From assembly GCA_963665015.2 (NCBI GenBank), contig CAXXSY010000003.1, positions 1 to 64,000 of the forward strand: 64,000 nucleotides of DNA. Direction: 5' to 3'. The stretch is from G963662655 sp963665015. GTDB taxonomy: Bacteria; Cloacimonadota; Cloacimonadia; Cloacimonadales; JAIOQZ01. Shown here in pieces: positions 1-7,561 of the stretch; the first letter of the stretch is position 1, and each line of letters starts with the position of its first letter. The notes beneath the pieces are model-generated. The model ran no database searches and was not told the DNA's origin. It saw nothing but the letters and a program-made list of their open reading frames with translations. The position numbers and the translations under genes are program-made.

Positions 1-485
1 CTTAGGCGGGCGGCCTTGTCGCCCATGAAATCTTTGACCACCTTCGGGAGCGCCATCTTGGGCAGGTCGATGGAAAGTTCTTTCCCGAAGATACCTTCGC
101 CCAGATCCTGCTCTCCTTCCGCGATCCGTTGTTTCGCCTGCTTCCGCAGCATCGAATGGAACGAGGTTTCGTACTGGTTCTCGAGGTATTGATCGAAGGT
201 AATGATAACCTGCTGCGGGAATTCGATCCCACGATACTCCGCCACGATCACGACGAGAGAATCCTCGATATCGACGATTTCGCGGGAGTTGAATTTGAAA
301 TTCTTGAAGATGTTTCCCTTGCGCTCGCTGATCGACAATCCGCGCGTGAACTTCATGACGTCGATCTTGTTCTCCCGCAGTGGGTAATAGCCCTTCAACG
401 AGTATTGAACCGGATAGGAATTCTCTGCGAGAAGCGGCAGCAACAGAACGGAAATCAGCAGGGCGAGCAGAAGTTTTTTATTCAT
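1..485 (-). CDS. sprA: T9SS outer-membrane translocon protein SprA/Sov, N-terminal fragment
   Basis: Partial gene running off the left edge; about 161 codons are visible from the ATG at 483-485. The product starts with a signal peptide (MNKKLLLALLISVLLLPLLA), then about 140 residues including FDQYLENQYETSFHSMLRKQ, followed by a segment ending PKVVKDFMGDKAARL. The order 'structure-forming N-terminus, TFDQYLE...R motif, IPK-x-V-x-x-hhG just before the barrel' is what I know from SprA (Sov), the very large 36-strand pore of type IX secretion. SprA exceeds 2000 residues, so only the beginning is here. It overlaps the end of coaX by 8 bp and is probably cotranscribed with ruvB and coaX; in Bacteroidota sprA commonly sits beside ruvA (recalled, not checked). 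The call rests on N-terminal pattern, not on the barrel. Confidence 0.62.
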   Translation of the reverse strand, partial: MNKKLLLALLISVLLLPLLAENSYPVQYSLKGYYPLRENKIDVMKFTRGLSISERKGNIFKNFKFNSREIVDIEDSLVVIVAEYRGIEFPQQVIITFDQYLENQYETSFHSMLRKQAKQRIAEGEQDLGEGIFGKELSIDLPKMALPKVVKDFMGDKAARL

Positions 486-1266
486 GGAATAACACTTTCC
501 TGCTGATCATGTACAGGCCGTCGAGCGTCAGGTTTTTATCGATGAGGTCCAGGGTTTTCATGTTTTCGCCGATCAGACCGGAAATCCCGCCGGTCGCGAT
601 CGATTTAATTTCGCCCAGGTGATCGTATTCCGCCCGAATTTCCCGGATGAATCCGTCGATCATGTGGGCGCTTCCGCCGACGATGCCCGAAAGCATCGCG
701 TCGCGTGTGTTCGTTCCGAGAATATTGGTCGGCTTCACGAGTCGGATCGCCGAAAGCTGAGCAGTCTTCTGGAAAAGGTTTGCCGAGGACGTCATCACGC
801 CCGGTGCAATGATCGCACCATGGAAGAATCCGTCCTTACCCACGAGCTGAATGGTGGTGGCGGTTCCGAAATCGCAGACGATGCAGTTCGTCTCGTACTT
901 CTTCCAGGCGGAGTAGGCGTTTACCACGAGGTCGGCGCCGATATAGGAGGGATCCTCGACCGGATAGACAATCCCGGTGTAGGTGGCGCTGTTTACGTTG
1001 AGAAACTCGGCATCCATGTATTTCGAGGCAATATGATCGAACACCCGGGTCAACGACGGCACGACGGACGCGAGCACGACATAGCCGATACGATCCATTT
1101 CATATCCCGCGTGCTCGATGAGCCGGTGCAGTGTGACAAAGTATTCGTCTTCTGTCCTGGAAACGTCGGTTCCGATGCGCCATGAGTGCGTCAGGACACC
1201 CTCACGGTATATACCGCAGGCAATGTGCGTGTTTCCAATATCAATCGCTAAGATAGACTTCATCAT
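478..1266 (-). CDS. coaX: Type III pantothenate kinase
   Basis: 262 residues, normal for CoaX. It phosphorylates pantothenate, the first committed step of coenzyme A synthesis, in the cytoplasm. The acetate/sugar kinase (ASKHA) fold signatures are visible: DIGNT at residues 9-13 (phosphate loop), GAD at 110-112 and CDFGTATT at 131-138, then GAIIAPG. Most CoaX proteins read GADR where this one reads GADL, a small oddity near the pantothenate site. The gene begins with two consecutive ATGs; the second could equally be the start. It is third in the operon ruvB-lipoprotein-coaX-sprA and overlaps sprA by 8 bp, which suggests translational coupling. Confidence 0.93.
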   Translation of the reverse strand: MMKSILAIDIGNTHIACGIYREGVLTHSWRIGTDVSRTEDEYFVTLHRLIEHAGYEMDRIGYVVLASVVPSLTRVFDHIASKYMDAEFLNVNSATYTGIVYPVEDPSYIGADLVVNAYSAWKKYETNCIVCDFGTATTIQLVGKDGFFHGAIIAPGVMTSSANLFQKTAQLSAIRLVKPTNILGTNTRDAMLSGIVGGSAHMIDGFIREIRAEYDHLGEIKSIATGGISGLIGENMKTLDLIDKNLTLDGLYMISRKVLFHE

Positions 1267-1311
1267 ATTGTGTCGAATTTCTCCTGTCGAAAAGGACAGT
1301 CAAGAAAAGTT

Positions 1312-2397
1312 TCAATCGCCGATACCATGTACGATGTCACCATATCCGATCAATTCGGTATCGGCATTCTCTATGTGATATACGCACCGGTAGAAACCAT
1401 AGTCGGTGCTTTCGCAGTTCCACGTGAAACTATTTTCTCCGGGAGGCAGGGCTACATCGAGCAAAATCAGCGAGAGGATATCCCCCTCTTCGTCAACGAC
1501 AACCGCCGATACCCGGCTGGGTTGTTCCAGCGTGAAAGTGCATACGGTCTGGCTTTCGACCGGATTGGGATACACGGAATTCACCCTCGTCTCCCATTCG
1601 ACTTCCTCGCTGACCGTGCAGGAGTACGGACCGAACACCTCCGAACCGTTCTGCCGATCAATCGCCTCAAACCAGTAATAATACGTGAGGTACTCGATGT
1701 TCAGCGAATCGATATGCGAGTACTCGACGGTATCGCCCTCTCCCGCAGTTCCGGTGATCAGATACGGATTCAACTGGATGGTTCGATGCGATATCCATGC
1801 ATCCGCATCCATACCGCGGTGAAGGAAGAATCCCTGGTTGTCGTATTCATACCGGGTATCCCAGTCGATAAAGACCTTCCGTCCCTGCGAACACAACTCA
1901 ACGCCGCCAAACACGACTTCCCGCGTCGGCGCTGCAAATGGTTCCCAGAGCTGCCAGTCACGCGTGTCCACATCGCCGATCAGGTTCCCGCTCTCGTCAC
2001 GCCTCGTGTAACCGTCGAAATCACTCAGCAGGCGGGCTTCGAACGTAAACGGCATGAAGCGAATCGAATACTCGGGCGTCTCGAAAACTCCGCCGTCCGG
2101 ATAGATGACCTTCGCCTGCACGAAGTGCTTCCCGAACTCTATCTCCTGCATGTTCCAGCCGAACTCGAACGGCGCTTCCAGGTCGGTGGGCTGGCCGACA
2201 TTGTCGATGAAAAACACGACGCTTTCCGGTGTATCGCCGGAAAAGCCCAGTGCGATGTTAACGCTGTCACCCCAGACAAAGCCGTTTTCGATCTGCGTGA
2301 TCCATGCGGAATTGGAATCGGGAGACGAGCTCTCTTCGCACGAGACAAAGGCCAATGCCACGATTGCGATAAGGATTACGATGAAATAGCCTCTCAT
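1312..2397 (-). CDS. Probable lipoprotein with Ig-like domain and T9SS/FlgD-like tail
   Basis: 361 residues. Residues 1-20 form a hydrophobic signal ending FVSC followed by EESSSPDS, compatible with lipidation at Cys20. A beta-rich segment (about 30-110) resembles an Ig-like domain; a middle region of unknown type carries many aromatic residues. The last 85 residues start VNSVYPNPVESQTVCTFTL and look like a divergent FlgD-Ig/T9SS type A tail, but the ending lacks the usual basic KK...K terminus, so sorting by T9SS is uncertain. The start overlaps the ruvB stop (ATGA arrangement), so it is coupled to ruvB. A parS-like site lies inside it. Function unknown; an envelope location is inferred from the signal. 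Confidence 0.7.
   Translation of the reverse strand: MRGYFIVILIAIVALAFVSCEESSSPDSNSAWITQIENGFVWGDSVNIALGFSGDTPESVVFFIDNVGQPTDLEAPFEFGWNMQEIEFGKHFVQAKVIYPDGGVFETPEYSIRFMPFTFEARLLSDFDGYTRRDESGNLIGDVDTRDWQLWEPFAAPTREVVFGGVELCSQGRKVFIDWDTRYEYDNQGFFLHRGMDADAWISHRTIQLNPYLITGTAGEGDTVEYSHIDSLNIEYLTYYYWFEAIDRQNGSEVFGPYSCTVSEEVEWETRVNSVYPNPVESQTVCTFTLEQPSRVSAVVVDEEGDILSLILLDVALPPGENSFTWNCESTDYGFYRCVYHIENADTELIGYGDIVHGIGD
1416..1431. promoter_or_regulatory. parS-like site
   Basis: AGTTCCACGTGAAACT matches the ParB-binding consensus TGTTNCACGTGAAACA at every base except the two ends. It lies inside the lipoprotein coding sequence. See the sites at 38496, 48492 and 49455. Confidence 0.55.
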
Positions 2398-3428
2398 TCG
2401 CCACCTGCTTCGTCGAAAAGAACCTGCTGCGCCTCGGAAGGTCGTAGCCCGAAATGGCGGTAGGTCTTCATGGTCACCTTTCGCCCCTGCATGGTTCGCT
2501 CGAGAAATCCCTGCTGGATCAGGTAGGGCTCGAAAATCTCCTCGATGGTACCCGGGTCTTCACCCACCGCGACTGCCAGCGTCTTGAGTCCGACCGGTCC
2601 GCCGCGGTAGTTTTCCATGATCATCATGAGGATGCGCTTGTCCATTTCGTCCAGTCCCATGTTATCCACGTTGAGCATCTTGAGCGCTTTCATGGCGATA
2701 TCGCGAGTGATCACGCCATCGCCCCTGATCTCGGCGTAATCGCGCACGCGCCTGAGCAGGCGGTTGGCGACGCGCGGCGTGCCCCTGGACCTTCTCGCCA
2801 TCTCGTCGCGACCTTCCGGGTCGATCTCCACGCCCATCAGCCCGGCGGAACGCTGAATGATCTTCCGGATGCTGACCTCGTCGTAGTAGTCGAGCCTGAG
2901 GATGATGCCGAATCGTGCGCGCATGGGCGCGGTCAGAAGTCCGGCTCGCGTGGTGGCGCCGATCAGGGTGAAGGGGTCGATATCGATCTTGAAGGTCCTG
3001 GCGCTGGGTCCGCTATCGACGATGATCTCGATCTCGAAATCCTCGATGGCGGGGTACATGTATTCTTCGATCACATGGTTGAGCCGGTGGATTTCGTCGA
3101 TGAACAGCACGTTGCGCCGTTCGAGATTGGTCAGGACTCCTGCGAGATCGGCGGGGCGCTCCAGTACGGGACCGGAGCTCACCTTGATCTCGGTGTCGAG
3201 TTCGTTCGAGATGATGTACGCGAGAGTGGTCTTGCCCAGTCCGGGAGGACCGTACAGAAGCACGTGGTCGAGCGGTTCGTTGCGCTTCCGGGCAGCCTGG
3301 ATCGAGATATCGAGTATCTCCTTCAGTTGATCCTGTCCGACAAAATCGGAAAGGGTTTTCGGGCGCAACGTTCGGTCAAATTCGCGCTCCGTGTCCATCT
3401 GCTCCGGTGTTATGATTCGTTCAAGCAT
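2394..3428 (-). CDS. ruvB: Holliday junction branch-migration ATPase RuvB
   Basis: 344 residues from the ATG at 3426-3428, preceded by a GCAGGA ribosome site; a longer reading to 3506 has no such site and adds residues absent from RuvB. RuvB is the hexameric AAA+ motor that, with RuvA, drives branch migration of Holliday junctions. Visible features: N-terminal RPKTLSDFVGQ, Walker A GPPGLGKT (60-67), Walker B DEIH (111-114), sensor 1 GATT, and a C-terminal winged helix (GGPVGLKTLA ... RTMQGRK). Likely first gene of the operon that ends with sprA. ruvA and ruvC are not in the window. Confidence 0.97.
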   Translation of the reverse strand: MLERIITPEQMDTEREFDRTLRPKTLSDFVGQDQLKEILDISIQAARKRNEPLDHVLLYGPPGLGKTTLAYIISNELDTEIKVSSGPVLERPADLAGVLTNLERRNVLFIDEIHRLNHVIEEYMYPAIEDFEIEIIVDSGPSARTFKIDIDPFTLIGATTRAGLLTAPMRARFGIILRLDYYDEVSIRKIIQRSAGLMGVEIDPEGRDEMARRSRGTPRVANRLLRRVRDYAEIRGDGVITRDIAMKALKMLNVDNMGLDEMDKRILMMIMENYRGGPVGLKTLAVAVGEDPGTIEEIFEPYLIQQGFLERTMQGRKVTMKTYRHFGLRPSEAQQVLFDEAGGE

Positions 3429-3574
3429 GCATCCTGCCCTGGGCTCTTTCTTGTTACTCAACAATATCCAAGCGGATATGTTACGCTGGAATTCACAAAA
3501 CAGCAATGGTTTCAGGCGTCAAGAAAAACGTGGACTGAGGAGAATTCGCTTTGCGTGCGGAGGGAAACGGGAGG

Positions 3575-5131
3575 TTATTTTTCTTTGGATTCGTCGTCTT
3601 TTTTATCTTCCAGGATCACCATCTTGGTATTCTTGCTGTAGTCTCCGAACCGGTAGTTCTCGATGTCTTTGTATCGAACTACAATATCGCGGATTTTCTG
3701 CGCCGCGCCACGCGCCTTTTCCAGATATTTAATCGAATCTGTACAATTGACAAGCTTGATCTCCAGCAGGTCGAGGTTACCCTGCAAAACGGTGAGCGGC
3801 TGGTTGATCTCGTGGTTCGCTGTGACCGCCATGGCGGAGACTGAGTTGCTGCGTTCGAGCTGGATGATCTCCTTCTGCGCCGATTGGAGCTTCTCATAGG
3901 CTTCGGCGAGCTCAACGTTCTTCAGCCGGTAGATCTCGGCTTCCTTCGCCTTCTTCTCCGATTCGTACTTCTTCTCCATCTCTGCCAGCGCACGGGTCTT
4001 TTCCTCGCTGGATATCCGTTCGCGCAGCTTGAGAAGCGAACTCTGCTCCTCCAGCGCCTTGTGCAGATAGCCGGATCGCTTGAGATAGTTTTCCTTCTCG
4101 TGGTCGGCGAAATTCATGTACAGCAGGAACGTGTTCTGGTGGTTGGCGTAGAGGATATCGATGGCGTCGATTTCTTCGGCTATAGCTCGGGCTTCCATGA
4201 GGTTTGACAACGCCTGATCGAACTGCCGCATGTGGATTTCGCAGTTTGCCATGCTGGTCAGCGCGTTGGAGGTTCCCCACTTCTCGTCGTCGTTCCGATG
4301 CTGCTCGACCGCGCGGCTATATAAAAGCTTCGCCTTCGCCATGTCGTTGAGATTGTAATACAGGTTGCCGAGGTTGTTCAGCAGGCTCGCCTGCGGATGT
4401 GAGTCTTCCATTTTATCGTACAGGTCGAGCGCCTTCAGCCCGTTATCGAGCGCGTCCTGCATCTTGCCCTGCATCATGCTGGCCTGACACATGTTGCTGT
4501 AGATACCGCAAATCGCATTGGTGTCTGTTTCGGAACAGGCTTCCAGCGCCTGTTGAAAATATTCGATCGCCATCTCGGGTTTGCCGATCCTATTGTAGAG
4601 GTTCCCGATGTTGATATAGGTATCGCAGAGGAGTGCCATGTCGTCGAGTTGCTCGCGGATTTTGACGGCCTTCATCATGTATTCGAGCGCGCGGTCGAAT
4701 TCGAGCTTGTTGCTGTAGATCACGCCGATATTGTTGTAGAGCTGCGCCAGCATGGGCTTGTCTTCATGCTTTTCGAAGTATTCCAGCGCGTTCATGAAAT
4801 GTTCCAGAGAGCGACTCAGGTTCCCCTTGCGACTGTAAATCAAGCCCAGATTACTGTTCAGTACCGCGATATCGCGCAGCCCTTCCACCTTTCCGGATAT
4901 CTCCAGGACCTTGCTGTAACCGCCATCGGAATACCCCATCTGGTCGAGCTGAAGATAGTACTGATAAACCATCGCGATCAGCATACCCTTGGCTGTGTTG
5001 TCTGGCATCGAGTCGATTATTTTATCGCATTCGGAAAGGCATTCGAGCGCTTCATCAGGTTTTTCATTCATGATGTCGCGTACCTTACCGACAAGTTCCT
5101 TAACTCTCTGAATATTCTTGTTGGCGTTCAT
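3575..5131 (-). CDS. TPR protein ending in a histidine-kinase DHp domain, no ATPase domain
   Basis: 518 residues, no signal peptide. About residues 1-345 are tetratricopeptide repeats (units such as AQLYNNIGVIYSNKLEFDRA). A predicted coiled coil follows (about 365-430, rich in K/E: EKKYESEKKAKEAEIYRLKN). It ends with a DHp-like phosphoacceptor segment: AMAVTANHEINQPLTVLQGN with His440, then a second amphipathic helix and a short acidic tail (KMVILEDKKDDESKEK). A full histidine kinase would continue with a HATPase domain of about 120 residues; the stop codon comes first, and the following 146 bp before ruvB code for none. Ribosome site AAAGGA lies 8 nt upstream of ATG. Same size and layout as the protein at 19105-20661. 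Probably cytoplasmic; His440 may receive phosphate from a partner kinase, or the domain may only dimerise. Confidence 0.85.
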   Translation of the reverse strand: MNANKNIQRVKELVGKVRDIMNEKPDEALECLSECDKIIDSMPDNTAKGMLIAMVYQYYLQLDQMGYSDGGYSKVLEISGKVEGLRDIAVLNSNLGLIYSRKGNLSRSLEHFMNALEYFEKHEDKPMLAQLYNNIGVIYSNKLEFDRALEYMMKAVKIREQLDDMALLCDTYINIGNLYNRIGKPEMAIEYFQQALEACSETDTNAICGIYSNMCQASMMQGKMQDALDNGLKALDLYDKMEDSHPQASLLNNLGNLYYNLNDMAKAKLLYSRAVEQHRNDDEKWGTSNALTSMANCEIHMRQFDQALSNLMEARAIAEEIDAIDILYANHQNTFLLYMNFADHEKENYLKRSGYLHKALEEQSSLLKLRERISSEEKTRALAEMEKKYESEKKAKEAEIYRLKNVELAEAYEKLQSAQKEIIQLERSNSVSAMAVTANHEINQPLTVLQGNLDLLEIKLVNCTDSIKYLEKARGAAQKIRDIVVRYKDIENYRFGDYSKNTKMVILEDKKDDESKEK

Positions 5132-5546
5132 TCTGAATCCTTTGAAATTCTGTGATGATAAACCTGCAAAATATTATTATTCACGTCAAGACAAATTTAT
5201 TCACGACACAAGTGTGTTTCCGTCGAAAAGATACAATGAATTACGTTCATAACCAATACCTTTGACAGCCATAACCGCGTCAAGCGAAAAAAAGCAGCCA
5301 CCGGCTTTTTCGTTATCCCGATGCAAAAACTTTTCCCGATCACGCATTTTCGTTTACAAGAATACGTCAATCCATTGACAAAAAGCATCCAATGCTTTAT
5401 GATAGAAGTGTATAGGAATATTTCTGCAACCCATAGACCCATCCACATCGCCTCCGGCCAATCCCGGTCGGGGGCGATTCCTTATCTCCCTAACGGAGCG
5501 CAGGCATCCCTGCCTGCATCCTCCATCCCCCGGCGCCCAGCAACAA
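5132..5546. other. Intergenic region between TPR-DHp gene and fliW terminator
   Basis: No convincing gene. The only structure seen is a small hairpin, GCAGGCATCCCTGCCTGC near 5500-5518, a motif that recurs near 50451-50467. The upstream part (5150-5220) is AT-rich and probably holds the promoter of the TPR gene, but no clear -35/-10 pair could be fixed. Confidence 0.5.
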
Positions 5547-5580
5547 GAAAAACCCAACATCCTGTTTCAGACGTTGGGTT
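5547..5580 (-). terminator. Rho-independent terminator of the flagellar operon
   Basis: Read on the minus strand: stem AACCCAAC, 14-nt loop, stem GTTGGGTT, running into TTTTTCTT. It lies about 40 bp after the fliW stop and closes the flgI-to-fliW transcription unit. Confidence 0.85.
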
Positions 5581-5621
5581 AATCTTTTATTCTGATGCGG
5601 TGCGCACCGCTACTGCTGCCT

Positions 5622-6068
5622 TCAGCCGGCCTTGGCGACGGCGTCATCGGACAGCAGGCGATACTTCAGATCGTAGTCGGGGTGATCCAGCACCACCTGT
5701 TTACCGAGGTTGTTCTCGGTATTGATCAGAAGCGGGCCCTTGAGGTTCGCGGTCATCTTGCCCGGGTCTTTGGGAACGGTGACGATCACCAGTTGCGCGA
5801 CGCGCGTCGGGTCATCGACCTTGATCTCCTCCAGATCGGCGCGATAGAGCCGGATCTGGTAATCGGGCTTGAAGATGAGCGGGTCGGTCACCACGAAAGC
5901 GAGATCGGGCGATTCCAAGCTCTGGAGCCATTTCAGCGGCGACTTCTTGTTCGCGTCGATCAGGACGTAGTCCTTGTGGTCGGCGAAACCGAGAATTCCG
6001 CTTGGGAACGTGATTTTCGTCTTCGGATCGATTTCAATCTCGCCGAATCGTTTCGTTTTGATCTTCAT
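5622..6068 (-). CDS. fliW: Flagellar assembly factor FliW
   Basis: 148 residues, normal for FliW. FliW binds flagellin and, when free, binds CsrA allosterically and relieves translational repression. Recognised by the N-terminal KTKRFGEIEIDPKTKITFPS, GILGFADHKDYVLI, LESPDLAFVVTDP and the beta-rich C-terminus with ANLKGPLLIN. It is the last gene of the flagellar operon, two genes after its target csrA, the arrangement expected for the CsrA-FliW-flagellin switch. Flagellin itself is not in this window. Confidence 0.95.
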   Translation of the reverse strand: MKIKTKRFGEIEIDPKTKITFPSGILGFADHKDYVLIDANKKSPLKWLQSLESPDLAFVVTDPLIFKPDYQIRLYRADLEEIKVDDPTRVAQLVIVTVPKDPGKMTANLKGPLLINTENNLGKQVVLDHPDYDLKYRLLSDDAVAKAG

Positions 6069-6085
6069 ATAGCTACCCTCTTTGG

Positions 6086-7258
6086 TTAGATGTAGTTGAG
6101 CAGACTGTCGGTTAAGATACTTCCGAGCACCGAAGTGGATGACGAGAGTGCCGACTCGACCATCGACAGTTCCGAAATGGCGTCGATGAGGTCGGGCTGC
6201 GAGATTTTCTCGATACTGGTCATCAGGTTCTCTTCGGTTGCTACCATGTTATTCCGGGCGACTTCTATCCGGTTCATGCGCAAGCCTGTCTCCGCCAGGA
6301 CGTTTTCGAAAGTGTCCTGGACATTGCGGAGGTCTTCCAGCGCTGCGGATATGGCAGTTGTGTCATTGTTTTCCAGTGCGATCTTGAGATTGTACATGGT
6401 ATCGATCAGTCCGGTATTCTCTGCCGCTTGCAGGCCGGTCATGTTGGTTGTGATACGGCTGTTTCGACTCATGTTGAAGTCGATTTGTCCATCGTCACCG
6501 CTGTACCTGCCGGCGCGGACATATATCTTGAATTCATCGCCTTCGGCGAACGTCCCTGCGGAAAAATCCGCCTGAACGCCGAGATCCTCTCCATTCACAT
6601 CATCGAAGACCGCAATGTTCCCGGTCAATGTCAACTCGCTGCCCCAGGTCTCGCCACCGTCTTCGGAAATCTGATACTGTGCTGTCCCCAGCTCCCCGCC
6701 GGAGATGATGCGTACCAGGTATTCCTTTTCGGTGGTGCCCGTGAATTCTCCGGATGTCGTCATCACGCCTTCGTAGGTGTTTGCTGACGCGGCGTATCCC
6801 GGCAGAATGCGGCCGTAGTCCAGATAAGCCTGCTCATCCGTTTTGTATCCCGAGAAAAGGTAGCGATTGTTCTGTTTTGTATTGAGTGTCTGGAACATCT
6901 GCTCAAGGATTTCGTCAACTTCAGTCGAACCAACCTGATGGACGGAGGAATCAGCAGTTTCGGTCGCGTTCAGCTCGGCAACCTCTCTCGCTCGCGTCAG
7001 CAACGTGCTGAGGTCGCGCAGACACTGCTCGGTCGCTGTCAGGTACTGGTCGGCGTCATCCATGTTTTCGCGGTACCGCTGCGTTGCGGATAGATCGATC
7101 TGATACCGTGTATATATGGATGTTCCGGTCGGGTCGTCCGACGGATTGATGAGTGTCCTTTCTTTACTGATCATTTCCTGCAATTCCCTGTATTTCTCCA
7201 GGTTCTTACTCACCTGACCATACAGATTCCGGAATGCCATCTGGGTTGTGACTCGCAC
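6086..7258 (-). CDS. flgL: Flagellar hook-filament junction protein FlgL
   Basis: 390 residues, starting at GTG (7256-7258) behind GGGAGG, just 1 bp after the csrA stop. FlgL (HAP3) forms the second junction layer between hook and filament. The conserved N-terminal D0 helix (MRVTTQMAFRNLYGQVSKNL) and a C-terminal D0 helix (MVESALSSSTSVLGSILTDS) flank a variable beta-rich middle (about 160-260). It is exported through the flagellar type III apparatus, with FlgN (also in this operon) as the expected chaperone. Confidence 0.93.
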   Translation of the reverse strand: MRVTTQMAFRNLYGQVSKNLEKYRELQEMISKERTLINPSDDPTGTSIYTRYQIDLSATQRYRENMDDADQYLTATEQCLRDLSTLLTRAREVAELNATETADSSVHQVGSTEVDEILEQMFQTLNTKQNNRYLFSGYKTDEQAYLDYGRILPGYAASANTYEGVMTTSGEFTGTTEKEYLVRIISGGELGTAQYQISEDGGETWGSELTLTGNIAVFDDVNGEDLGVQADFSAGTFAEGDEFKIYVRAGRYSGDDGQIDFNMSRNSRITTNMTGLQAAENTGLIDTMYNLKIALENNDTTAISAALEDLRNVQDTFENVLAETGLRMNRIEVARNNMVATEENLMTSIEKISQPDLIDAISELSMVESALSSSTSVLGSILTDSLLNYI

Positions 7259-7259
7259 G

Positions 7260-7505
7260 TTAACCTCCCATTTTACCGCTCAGCATTTCGTTCAGCTTAT
7301 CGAACGCTGTCTGATCGATAACAGCCTTGGATGCCTTCTGGTTCTCCCTGAGGATTTTCTCGTAAATTTCTTTGCGATATACCGGAAGCGCGCGTGGCGC
7401 TCTAATACCGATTCTTGCCGATGTTTTGTTCATCTCTGCGAGCACAATCTCGATTTCGTCGCCGACGATGATCGACTCGCCAATCTTTCTGGTTAATATT
7501 AACAT
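7260..7505 (-). CDS. csrA: Carbon storage/translation regulator CsrA
   Basis: 81 residues. CsrA is a dimeric RNA-binding protein that blocks translation at ANGGAN hairpins. The signature is complete: MLILTRKIGESIIVGDEIEI, then ARIGIRAPRALPVYRKEIYE with the RNA-binding arginine region. The tail is about 15 residues longer than the E. coli form, as in many FliW-containing bacteria, where FliW contacts the extension. Located between flgK and flgL, with fliW downstream. Two CsrA-type hairpins lie immediately upstream (7510-7523 and 7547-7560), so autorepression is likely. Confidence 0.97.
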   Translation of the reverse strand: MLILTRKIGESIIVGDEIEIVLAEMNKTSARIGIRAPRALPVYRKEIYEKILRENQKASKAVIDQTAFDKLNEMLSGKMGG

Positions 7506-7509
7506 CTTT

Positions 7510-7523
7510 CACCTTCCTTGGTG
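7510..7523 (-). promoter_or_regulatory. CsrA-binding hairpin over the csrA ribosome site
   Basis: Minus-strand RNA reads CACC-AAGGAA-GGTG: a 4-bp stem closing the hexaloop ANGGAN, the exact CsrA/Rsm recognition form (CANGGANG). It ends 4 nt before the csrA ATG, and its GGA is the Shine-Dalgarno sequence, so bound CsrA would block ribosome entry. Confidence 0.75.
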
Positions 7524-7546
7524 CCTTTGTATGCCAAGTGGCAATT

Positions 7547-7560
7547 AACCTTCCCTGGTT
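7547..7560 (-). promoter_or_regulatory. Second CsrA-binding hairpin upstream of csrA
   Basis: Minus-strand RNA reads AACC-AGGGAA-GGTT, again CANGGANG in a 4-bp stem, directly after the flgK stop. The 37-nt spacing to the second site would allow one CsrA dimer to bridge both. A third short palindrome, TGCCA-AG-TGGCA, sits between them (7532-7543). Confidence 0.7.
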
Positions 7561-7561
7561 A

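Noticed and set aside
1270..2463. 397-codon plus-strand frame opposite the lipoprotein and ruvB end
   Set aside because: Antisense to two genes with clear signal, motifs and ribosome sites; no domain, low-complexity Arg/Ile/His composition typical of antisense frames.
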